Of a stretch of DNA of 18,975 nt, positions 12,965 to 18,975 are shown piece by piece; position 1 is the stretch's first letter; every line of letters starts with the position of its first letter. The stretch covers positions 1-18,975 of the forward strand of contig CAJUQS010000046.1 in NCBI GenBank assembly GCA_910588365.1, in the 5' to 3' direction. The notes beneath the pieces are model-generated. The model worked only from the letters and a program-made list of their open reading frames with translations. It had not been told where the DNA came from and ran no database searches. The position numbers and the translations under genes are program-made. The DNA comes from an uncultured Oscillospiraceae bacterium. GTDB lineage: Bacteria; Bacillota; Clostridia; Oscillospirales; Oscillospiraceae.

Positions 12965-13453
12965 ATGGAAATTCGAGCAAAAGAGGTCAGCCTGAAAAAG
13001 CTTCAGAAGGATGCGGAGGACAATTTCCGGGGCGGCTATTTCTGCTGCGAGGCACTGGTGGCCGCAGTCCGGTCCAACTTTGATCTGGACGTTCCGGAGG
13101 AGATCATCGCCGCTGTCTCCGGCATGGCGGTGGGCATCGGCCGCTCCGGCTGTACCTGCGGCGCCCTCAACGGCGGCGTGGCCGCCCTGGGCCTGTTCTT
13201 CGGCCGCACGGAGCCCAACGGCCCCCAGGATCCCAAGGTCAGCAAGTGCATGGCGCTGACCCACGAGCTCCACGACTGGTTCAAGGCCAGCAACGGCAAG
13301 AACGCCATCTGCTGCCGGGTGCTGACCCGGGAGTTTGACATGGGCAAGGGGGAGCACAAGGAGCAGTGCATCCGCTTTACCGGCCTGTGCGCCTGGAAGG
13401 TGGGCGAGATCGTCTGCCGGGAGCTGGGCATACGGAATACGGACGAGGCTTAA
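12965..13453 (+). CDS. C_GCAxxG_C_C-family cysteine-rich protein (putative redox protein)
   Basis: This 162-residue cytosolic protein has the spaced cysteines that name the family: FCCEALV (about residues 23-29), GRSGCTCGALNGGVAALGL (about 59-77), ICCRVL (about 116-121) and QCIRFTGLCAWKV (about 136-148). The family is thought to be a redox or metal-cluster protein, but no reaction is established. GAGAGGAG precedes the ATG. It lies 12 bases before the transporter gene, so the two form an operon. Expression is probably controlled in the long leader. The role in relation to the transported anion is open. Confidence 0.88.
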   Translation: MEIRAKEVSLKKLQKDAEDNFRGGYFCCEALVAAVRSNFDLDVPEEIIAAVSGMAVGIGRSGCTCGALNGGVAALGLFFGRTEPNGPQDPKVSKCMALTHELHDWFKASNGKNAICCRVLTREFDMGKGEHKEQCIRFTGLCAWKVGEIVCRELGIRNTDEA

Positions 13454-13465
13454 GAGGGAGGTTCG

Positions 13466-14398
13466 ATGAAACAGTTTCTCAAAGCGCTGCCCATCCCCGC
13501 CGCCGGCGTGATGCTGGGACTGGCGGCGCTGGGCAATCTGCTCCAGAGCTACAGCGAGGGCGTCCGCCTGGTGTTCGGGGCGCTGGCGCTGGTGCTGTGG
13601 GTCTGCCTGGTTCTCAAGGCCGTCTTCTGCTGGAAGGGGGTGTGTCAGGCGATGGAGGACCCCATCGCGGCCAGCGTAGCGGGCACCTTCCCCATGGCGA
13701 CCATGCTGCTGGCGGTCTACGCCAAGCCCTTCGCGGGCGCGGCGGCGGCACAGATCATTTGGCTGCTGGGCATCGCCCTGCACGTGGTCCTGATTGTCTG
13801 GTTCACCGTGAAATTTTTCGGGAAGTTCCAGCTGGGCAGGGTTTTTGCCAGCTACTACATTGTCTACGTGGGCATCGTGGTTGCCAGCCTCACGGCTCCG
13901 GCCTTTGATATGGCCGGCACGGTGGGAACCTGCGCGTTCTGGTTTGGCTTTGTGTGCCTCATCGCCCTGCTGGCGCTGGTGACGGTCCGCTATGTGAAGC
14001 TGCCCGTTCAGAAGGACCCGGCCAAGCCCATCTTCTGCATCTACGCGGCGCCGGTGAGCCTGTGTCTGGCGGGCTATATCCAGTCCGTCTCCCCCAAGCT
14101 TCCGGCGATGATCATCGCTATGCTGATTGTATCCACCGCGCTGTATATCGTGGTGCTGGCCAGACTGCCGGAGTTCCTGAAGCTGCCCTTCTACCCCAGC
14201 TATGCCGCGTTTACCTTCCCCATGGTCATCACCGCCATTGCCGCCAAGCAGTCCATGGCCTGCCTGACCGGCATGGGGTACGCTGTCGGCTGGCTCTCCC
14301 CGCTGGTGCTGGCGGAAACCGTCATCGCCGCAGTCATGGTAGTCTACGCCCTGATCCGCTATGTGATGGCCGTGGCCAAAGCCTGCAAGGCCGCCTGA
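13466..14398 (+). CDS. TDT-family transporter (TehA/SLAC1-like)
   Basis: The 310 residues form about ten hydrophobic segments with short loops, typical of the TDT (tellurite-resistance/dicarboxylate transporter) family, whose members are anion channels or exporters for substrates such as dicarboxylates and sulfite. The N-terminus LPIPAAGVMLGLAALGNL has the Pro and Gly pattern of the first helix, and FYPSYAAFTFPMVITAIA (about residues 246-263) matches the conserved late helix with its pore-lining Phe. GGGAGG supports the start. It is the second gene of an operon with the cysteine-rich protein. The substrate cannot be deduced from sequence alone. Confidence 0.88.
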   Translation: MKQFLKALPIPAAGVMLGLAALGNLLQSYSEGVRLVFGALALVLWVCLVLKAVFCWKGVCQAMEDPIAASVAGTFPMATMLLAVYAKPFAGAAAAQIIWLLGIALHVVLIVWFTVKFFGKFQLGRVFASYYIVYVGIVVASLTAPAFDMAGTVGTCAFWFGFVCLIALLALVTVRYVKLPVQKDPAKPIFCIYAAPVSLCLAGYIQSVSPKLPAMIIAMLIVSTALYIVVLARLPEFLKLPFYPSYAAFTFPMVITAIAAKQSMACLTGMGYAVGWLSPLVLAETVIAAVMVVYALIRYVMAVAKACKAA

Positions 14399-14474
14399 CG
14401 GGGACGTCCGGCATCCCCCGGTTATGGAATACAGGCTCCCAGAGTCCCACAGTCAGGAACCGCCCGCTCTGACG

Positions 14475-14512
14475 CTCCCGCCAGGTGTTCGCGCGCCTGG
14501 CGGGAGTTTTTT
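14475..14512 (+). terminator. Strong rho-independent terminator
   Basis: CTCCCGCCAGG (14475-14485) pairs perfectly with CCTGGCGGGAG (14496-14506) over 11 bp and is followed by six T. It ends the transporter operon. Confidence 0.95.
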
Positions 14513-14570
14513 GCGGAAACGACGAACCCTTCCGCAATGCAAAAACCCCCTTCCCTTTCCTGGCAATCTA

Positions 14571-14579
14571 TGGTATACT
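14571..14579 (+). promoter_or_regulatory. Extended -10 promoter for the chemoreceptor operon
   Basis: TGG followed by TATACT forms an extended -10; no good -35 is visible at 17 bases. No sigma-D (TAAA/GCCGATAA) motility promoter was found. The leader of about 115 bases contains a weak hairpin, CGCTC/GAGCG, followed by GGCTTTTT (about 14650). I assign no function to the rest of the 14513-14698 gap. Confidence 0.5.
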
Positions 14580-14698
14580 GTCTTCCAAAGTCTATCGTCT
14601 GTCGGTTCATCAGGGCGTAACGCTCATGGGCAAAAGAACGAGCGGCTTTTTATTCTGTCCGTGGACAAAAATTATCAAGAAAAAGGAGCGACGGGAAC

Positions 14699-16735
14699 GT
14701 GACGGGAAAGCAAGCGCCCCCCCTCGCCAGCCGGGGGATTAAGCGGGGCCTGAACAGAAGGATATTGAGAAATACTACGCTTAACATCCTGATTTTGGTG
14801 GTCATATGCTGTATCATTATGGCACTTTCCATGCAGTCGCTGGCCAACAGTATCTTGTTGGACAGCCTCCAGCCAATGGCAAGGCAGTCGGCTAAGACTG
14901 TGGAGGCCAATATCCATATGCTGGCCGACCGTATGATGACCATTACCGGCGATCCTCGGATGCAGACTGTAACCGGCGCCGCAGACGAAACAGAGGCGGC
15001 CCGTCCGGATGCCCGGGCAACCGCGGAGAACCGCAGGGCGGTATTGGAAGAGGCGGCGGAGATTTATGAGCTCTATACCATCGCCCTGTACGATCTGGAC
15101 GGACGTCTGGTGCTGGGGATTGACGGCGCCCCGGAGAGCCTGGACAGCGGCTTTCTGGCACTCCTGCAGGAAACAGATAATCTGACCACCGATTCCTCCA
15201 CCATCTATCAGGATAAGCTGGGTATCATGATGGGAATGCCGGTAAAAGAGGACGGTGATACCGCTCTCTATGTGATGGGCGTATACAAATACGACACGCT
15301 CAACGACGTCATCAGCAGCATCAACCTGGGAAGAAGCGGCACGGCCTATATGGTCAACCGGGAGGGCATCGTTACCGGACACCCGAACCAGTCGCTGGCG
15401 CTCAGCAGGAGCTCATTGGCTCAAATCAGCGGCGGACACGAGGACGCGGTGGAGCGGGTGACCACCGGAGAGACAGGCGCAGCAGAATTCCCCATTGACG
15501 GGGAGCAGATGCTGGTGGCCTTTTCCCCCATTCGGGGAACCCAGTGGTCGTTGGTCATCCAGATTCCCAAGTCGGATTACAGCCATTTCATCAACGCGGC
15601 CATGCTGGTGGCCATTCTGGCGACCCTGGCGGGCCTGGCTGTCTCCATGCTGCTGGTCCTGCGCCTTGCCCGCTCCATCTCCCACCCGGTGAAGCGTGTG
15701 ACGGACCGGATGGTCGCGCTCTCCCACGGCGATCTGCACACGGAGGTGCTCCCCGTGAACACCGGGGACGAGCTGGAGGTCATGACACAGACGCTGGACG
15801 CCACGCTGGAGAGCGTAAACCGGTACATATCCGACATCCAGCAGGTGCTGACAAATGTCGCGGGCGGCGATCTGCGCACCGATCCCCAAGTGGACTACCA
15901 GGGCGACTTCGTGTTGATCCGGGGCAGCCTGTGCACGATCATTGAGTCCATGAACGAAACGCTCCTCGGGTTCCGCGCCGCCGCCGACCGGCTCACGGAT
16001 ATGGCCGAGCAGCTGAGCGGACAGTCCGTGCAGCTCCATCAGGCGTCCATGGAGCAGAACCGCTCCACCGAGGAGCTGGTCGATGAGGTCACCCATGTGA
16101 AGGAGCGGCTGGCCAACGTCGCGGAGAGCAGCGATCAGACCCGCTCCCAGACGGAGGAGATCTCCCGGCGTATTCAAAGCGCCAACGAGCAGATGGCCGC
16201 CCTGTCCTCCGCGATGGACGACATCAGCGCCAACGCGCAGCAAATTACCAAGATTGCCAAGGACATCGAGGACATCGCCTTCCAGACCAACATTCTCTCC
16301 CTCAACGCCTCCGTGGAGGCGGCCCGCGCCGGAGCCGCCGGAAAGGGCTTCGCGGTCGTGGCCAACGAGGTGAAGCAGCTGGCCGCCAAGAGCGCTGAGG
16401 CCGCGCAGAGCGCCACCAACATGGTCAACAACACCAAGGCGATCATCCAGACCGGCGTGGTGCTGACCGCAGATACCGCCGGTTCCCTCCGGGCCATTTC
16501 CGATGTTTCCGCGCAGATCAACACGATTTCGGATCAGCTGGCCGCCGCGGTGCAAGGCCAGGAGACGGCTTTGGCCGTTATGGAGGCCCGAATCGCCACC
16601 ATTTCCGACATCGCGGACCGCAATCTGCAAAACGCGGGGGAGACGGAGCAGTCCAGCGGCTCTCTGGCGAAGGAGGCCGAGTCGCTCCAGTCCCAGGTGC
16701 GCAAATTTATTTTGAAGGAGAAACGGGGCAGATGA
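14699..16735 (+). CDS. Methyl-accepting chemotaxis protein with a double-Cache sensor
   Basis: A 678-residue chemoreceptor. Membrane segments at residues about 27-46 and 298-322 bound an extracytoplasmic domain of about 250 residues with the two-lobed Cache pattern (YTIALYDLDGRLVLG near 126-140; GTAYMVNREGIVTGHPN near 214-230). A HAMP domain (about 322-375) and a second HAMP-like segment (about 378-428) follow. The signalling hairpin tip (523-562) contains IAFQTNILSLNASVEAAR and GFAVVANEVKQLA, the binding site for CheA/CheW. No C-terminal pentapeptide for CheR is seen. The start is GTG at 14699 behind AAAGGAG. The stop overlaps the next gene's ATG (ATGA), so receptor and lipoprotein are translationally coupled. 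The ligand is unknown. Confidence 0.95.
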   Translation: MTGKQAPPLASRGIKRGLNRRILRNTTLNILILVVICCIIMALSMQSLANSILLDSLQPMARQSAKTVEANIHMLADRMMTITGDPRMQTVTGAADETEAARPDARATAENRRAVLEEAAEIYELYTIALYDLDGRLVLGIDGAPESLDSGFLALLQETDNLTTDSSTIYQDKLGIMMGMPVKEDGDTALYVMGVYKYDTLNDVISSINLGRSGTAYMVNREGIVTGHPNQSLALSRSSLAQISGGHEDAVERVTTGETGAAEFPIDGEQMLVAFSPIRGTQWSLVIQIPKSDYSHFINAAMLVAILATLAGLAVSMLLVLRLARSISHPVKRVTDRMVALSHGDLHTEVLPVNTGDELEVMTQTLDATLESVNRYISDIQQVLTNVAGGDLRTDPQVDYQGDFVLIRGSLCTIIESMNETLLGFRAAADRLTDMAEQLSGQSVQLHQASMEQNRSTEELVDEVTHVKERLANVAESSDQTRSQTEEISRRIQSANEQMAALSSAMDDISANAQQITKIAKDIEDIAFQTNILSLNASVEAARAGAAGKGFAVVANEVKQLAAKSAEAAQSATNMVNNTKAIIQTGVVLTADTAGSLRAISDVSAQINTISDQLAAAVQGQETALAVMEARIATISDIADRNLQNAGETEQSSGSLAKEAESLQSQVRKFILKEKRGR

Positions 16736-17178
16736 GACGGATTTTTACCATGCTTTTCAGCCTGCTGATGATGGCGGCGCCGCTGCTGACGGCCTGCGGA
16801 AGCCAGACGGCGCTCCAGGACGGCTACTACACCGCCCAGGTATCTGAGTTCAGCCACGGCTGGAAGGAGTATATCACCATTCTGGTAAAAGGCGGGAGCA
16901 TTGTCTCCGTAGAGTACAACGCGGAGAACGCCAGCGGCTTCATCAAGAGCTGGGACAACGCATATATGCAGAACATGCTCCACAGCAACGGCACCTATCC
17001 CAATGAGTATACCCGCTACTACGCAGGCCAGCTCCTGGACGGGCAGGGCCAGGGGGAGATTGACGCCATCTCCGGTGCGTCCTCCTCCCACGGGACCTTC
17101 CAGATGCTGTCCCAGGCGGTTCTGGAGCAGGCCCGGAAGGGGGACTCCAGCATCGCGATTGTGGACGCGTCCCATTAA
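16732..17178 (+). CDS. FMN-binding-domain lipoprotein, candidate flavinylated protein
   Basis: This 148-residue protein starts with a lipoprotein signal (LFSLLMMAAPLLTAC, lipid Cys at residue 22) followed by one FMN_bind-type domain: GYYTAQVSEFSHGWKEYITI, then GSIVSVEYNAEN, and near the end DAISGASSSHGTF (residues 111-123). D-x-x-S-G-A-S fits the motif in which ApbE attaches FMN to Ser or Thr, as in NqrC, RnfG and PplA-like surface electron carriers; Ser117 is the candidate site. It is probably anchored on the outer face of the membrane. Its ATG overlaps the chemoreceptor stop, so it may present a redox or ligand signal to that receptor (inference). Confidence 0.87.
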   Translation: MRRIFTMLFSLLMMAAPLLTACGSQTALQDGYYTAQVSEFSHGWKEYITILVKGGSIVSVEYNAENASGFIKSWDNAYMQNMLHSNGTYPNEYTRYYAGQLLDGQGQGEIDAISGASSSHGTFQMLSQAVLEQARKGDSSIAIVDASH

Positions 17179-17204
17179 GCCGTCCTGTCCTTGTCATGAA
17201 AGCC

Positions 17205-17244
17205 GCCGAAGGCCGCAGACTTTTCTGAGTCTGCGGCCTTCGGC
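17205..17244. terminator. Bidirectional terminator hairpin
   Basis: GCCGAAGGCCGCAGACT (17205-17221) and its exact complement (17228-17244) form a 17-bp stem with a six-base loop between two convergent genes. U-tracts on both sides are short. Confidence 0.85.
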
Positions 17245-17267
17245 ATAAATTGGGGCTTATTTCCCCT

Positions 17268-18704
17268 TTACAGCGTATAATACTTCTGGAACTCGACAGG
17301 GGTGGGGATACGGGAGATCTCCTCCTCCTCAGCCCGCTTGAGCTTGATCCAGTTGCGGATCAGTTCCTCCGGGAACACGCCGCCGGCGGTGAGGTAGTCG
17401 TGGTCCGCCTCCAGGGCGTCCAGCGCCTCGCCCAGGCTCTTGGGCAGGCCGGCGATGCGCTTCTTATCCTCCTCGGAGAGGTTGAAGAGGTTGAAGTCAT
17501 AGGGGCCCCAGCCATTGGCGTGGGGGTCAATCTTGTTGAGAATGCCGTCCAGGCCGGCCATGAGGATGGCGGCGAAGGCGTAGTAGGGGTTGCAGGTGGC
17601 GTCGGGGTTGCGCAGCTCGAAGCGCTTCTGGGCCGGGGTCTTGGCGTAGGCCGGGATGCGGATGATGGAGGAGCGGTTGGCCGTGGCGTAGCCGATGGTC
17701 ACCGGGGCCTCGAAGCCGGGCACCAGGCGCTTGAAGGAGTTGGTGGAGGGGTTGGTGATGGCGCACAGGCTTCCGGCGTGCTTGAGCAGGCCGCCGATGA
17801 AGTACAGGGCCGTGTCGGAGAGGCTGGAGTAGCCCTTCTCATCGTAGAACAGGGGCTTGCCGTCCTTCCACAGCCAGATGTGTACGTGCATCCCGCTGCC
17901 CGCCTCGCCGTGGAGGGGCTTGGGCATGAGCGTGGCGGTCCGGCCGGCCTGGGCGGCCACGTTTTTGATGATATACTTGGTGATCATGGTCTTGTCGGCC
18001 ATCTCGGTGAGGCTCTCCGGCTCCACCTCCACCTCCAGCTGGCCGGCGCCGCCCACCTCGTGGTGGTGGTACTTCACTTTCACCCCCCAATCGTCCATCT
18101 TCATGCAGATCTCGTTGCGGAGATCGAAGGTGGTGTCCTGGGGCAGGGCGGCGTGGTAGCCGTCGTGGTGGGCAATCTGGTAGCCCTCACAGGCGCCGTA
18201 AACGGGGACAGGGGTGTTCCACTCTGCCTCGGCGGCGTCCACCTCAAAGGATGCCTTGTTGGGCCTGTTCTCAAATTTTACGTTATCGAAGAGGTAGAAT
18301 TCAAACTCCGGGCCGACAACCATCTTGTCGGCGATACCCGTCTCCCGCATGTACTCCTCGGCCCGCTCGGTGACGCTGCGGGCGTACTGTCCAAAGCGCT
18401 GGTTTTCCGGCTCGGCGATGATCTGCACATCGCCGGTCATGGAGAGGGTGGGAACCTCCACAAAGGGGTCCAGACTGGCAGTTTCCAAGTCGGGGACAAA
18501 GACCATGTCGCTCTTCTCCACGGAGGCGTAGCCGAAGTTGGAGCCGTCAAAGCCGATGCCGTACTGGACCGTATCCTGGCAGAAGCGCTCCACGGGGATG
18601 GTGATGTGGTGCCAGCGGCCCATGAGATCGACGGTCTTGAAGTCAATCATCCGCACGCCGTTTTCCTGGCACAGGGCGAGAATTTCCTCAACTGTCTTAG
18701 CCAT
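17268..18704 (-). CDS. glnA: Type I glutamine synthetase
   Basis: Glutamine synthetase makes glutamine from glutamate, ammonia and ATP as a cytosolic dodecamer. The 478 residues include the beta-grasp start, GFDGSNFGYASVEKSD (51-66), metal and substrate motifs GPEFEFYLF (131-139), HHHEVGGAGQLEVEV (213-227), GSGMHVHIWL (269-278), NPSTNSFKRLVPGFEAP (318-334), NRSSIIRIP (343-351) and RFELRNPD (361-368), and the C-terminal PVEFQKYYTL. Length and the 142-165 insertion resemble the beta subtype of GSI, yet the residue at the adenylylation Tyr (KNLYDLP in E. coli) is Phe407 (FNLFNLS), so control by adenylylation is not expected. The ATG at 18704 follows GAGG; the TTG four codons earlier has no such site. 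Confidence 0.97.
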   Translation of the reverse strand: MAKTVEEILALCQENGVRMIDFKTVDLMGRWHHITIPVERFCQDTVQYGIGFDGSNFGYASVEKSDMVFVPDLETASLDPFVEVPTLSMTGDVQIIAEPENQRFGQYARSVTERAEEYMRETGIADKMVVGPEFEFYLFDNVKFENRPNKASFEVDAAEAEWNTPVPVYGACEGYQIAHHDGYHAALPQDTTFDLRNEICMKMDDWGVKVKYHHHEVGGAGQLEVEVEPESLTEMADKTMITKYIIKNVAAQAGRTATLMPKPLHGEAGSGMHVHIWLWKDGKPLFYDEKGYSSLSDTALYFIGGLLKHAGSLCAITNPSTNSFKRLVPGFEAPVTIGYATANRSSIIRIPAYAKTPAQKRFELRNPDATCNPYYAFAAILMAGLDGILNKIDPHANGWGPYDFNLFNLSEEDKKRIAGLPKSLGEALDALEADHDYLTAGGVFPEELIRNWIKLKRAEEEEISRIPTPVEFQKYYTL

Positions 18705-18766
18705 ATCGTACCTCAATCTTTCATTTTATTTAACGCCGCATCCCGTCTGAGGGATACGCCGCGTTT

Positions 18767-18940
18767 TCATGTCACCCGGGAAATACACCGCCATGGCGGG
18801 CGCGTGGAGATAGGAAACCTCCTAGTATAGTCGATGCACTTGAAAATCGGTAAAGTTCGGCGGTCAAAATGATACGGGGCGGCGTTGTCGTCTTTGGCGG
18901 GCGTCAGCCCGCCTGCATCCTCCGCCTTGCCCCGCGTCAT
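18767..18940 (-). CDS. Possible small ORF upstream of glnA
   Basis: A 57-codon frame begins MTRGKAEDAGGLTPAKDD and ends with TGA at 18767-18769. It is preceded by an unusually strong ribosome binding site (AAGGAGGGGAGG, then AAAA and ATG at 18940). The first 25 codons use GC-rich, coding-like codons; the rest looks less coding and covers the candidate glnA -10. It resembles no family I know. It may be a leader peptide, a decayed gene, or chance. Confidence 0.3.
   Translation of the reverse strand: MTRGKAEDAGGLTPAKDDNAAPYHFDRRTLPIFKCIDYTRRFPISTRPPWRCISRVT
18824..18829 (-). promoter_or_regulatory. Candidate -10 box of the glnA promoter
   Basis: TATACT on the - strand, 120 bases before the glnA ATG; the -35 region is weak (TTTACC with 19-base spacing). 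The leader between it and glnA contains ATCCC/GGGAT (18740-18755) and GCCATGGC palindromic structure. I saw no clear GlnR box. Confidence 0.35.
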
Positions 18941-18944
18941 TTTT
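18869..18944. repeat. Large imperfect hairpin at the right edge
   Basis: ATGA, CGGGGC and GGCG (18869-18884) pair with CGCC, GCCCCG and TCAT (18923-18940) around an inner perfect hairpin GGCGGGC-GTCA-GCCCGCC (18896-18913). A TTTTT run follows on the + strand. It could be a + strand terminator, a dispersed palindromic repeat, or structure at the start of the small ORF on the - strand. Confidence 0.45.
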
Positions 18945-18975
18945 CCTCCCCTCCTTTTTACCTCTTCTCAAGTGC

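Noticed and set aside
14620..14660. c-di-GMP riboswitch before the chemoreceptor
   Set aside because: Such switches often precede chemotaxis genes in Clostridia, but the conserved cores are not visible; only a weak 5-bp hairpin with a T-run is present.
18770..18800. A GlnR box (TGTNA-N7-TNACA) in the glnA leader
   Set aside because: TGTAT and TGACA on the - strand have the wrong spacing and a mismatched half-site.
17250..18830. A 526-codon open frame opposite glnA
   Set aside because: Shadow of glnA. It crosses the glnA stop, start and promoter region and shows no family motif.

Overview
The window looks like chromosome of an anaerobic, spore-forming, GC-rich Firmicute of the Oscillospiraceae type (Flavonifractor or Lawsonibacter-like; this placement is inferred). 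It carries the spore-coat ATPase gene spoIVA behind a sigma-E-type promoter, a fermentative bifunctional adhE with a Rex-like operator, strong AGGAGG ribosome binding sites, and several lipoprotein and redox genes. There are no rRNA, tRNA or CRISPR features.

Bases 1-2150 are the right end of an integrated element of the Tn916/Tn1549 type: the tail of an unidentified gene, a terminator, a small coding remnant, a large stem-loop, an excisionase-like gene, and a tyrosine integrase. The integrase is broken by one in-frame TAA at codon 217, so the element is probably stranded unless an integrase is supplied in trans. Bases 2151-5203 hold a low-molecular-weight tyrosine phosphatase with an unusual in-frame insert, coupled to a small unknown gene on the + strand. 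Convergent to them on the - strand are spoIVA and, upstream of it, a GNAT acetyltransferase.

Bases 5204-12672 hold adhE (- strand) and, divergent from it, a BlaI-type repressor overlapping a giant M56 (BlaR1-type) membrane metalloprotease, followed by a lipoprotein. The protease has no penicillin-binding sensor. Instead it has about 820 extra residues with recurring modules and Asp-rich DLDGDG motifs. The repressor promoter is TTGACA-17-TACGAT, with one palindrome over the -35 and a sister palindrome over the start site, as expected for autoregulation. This receptor/repressor pair with an unassigned ectodomain is the best candidate here for an undescribed signalling system.

Bases 12680-14512 hold a promoter with a structured, terminator-containing leader, then a C_GCAxxG_C_C cysteine-rich protein and a TDT-family transporter, closed by a perfect terminator. 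Bases 14513-17244 hold a double-Cache chemoreceptor whose stop overlaps the start of an FMN-binding lipoprotein with a candidate ApbE flavinylation motif, which suggests redox or flavin-linked taxis. Bases 17268-18975 hold glnA on the - strand, a long type I glutamine synthetase with Phe at the usual adenylylation Tyr, preceded by a structured region with a possible small ORF.
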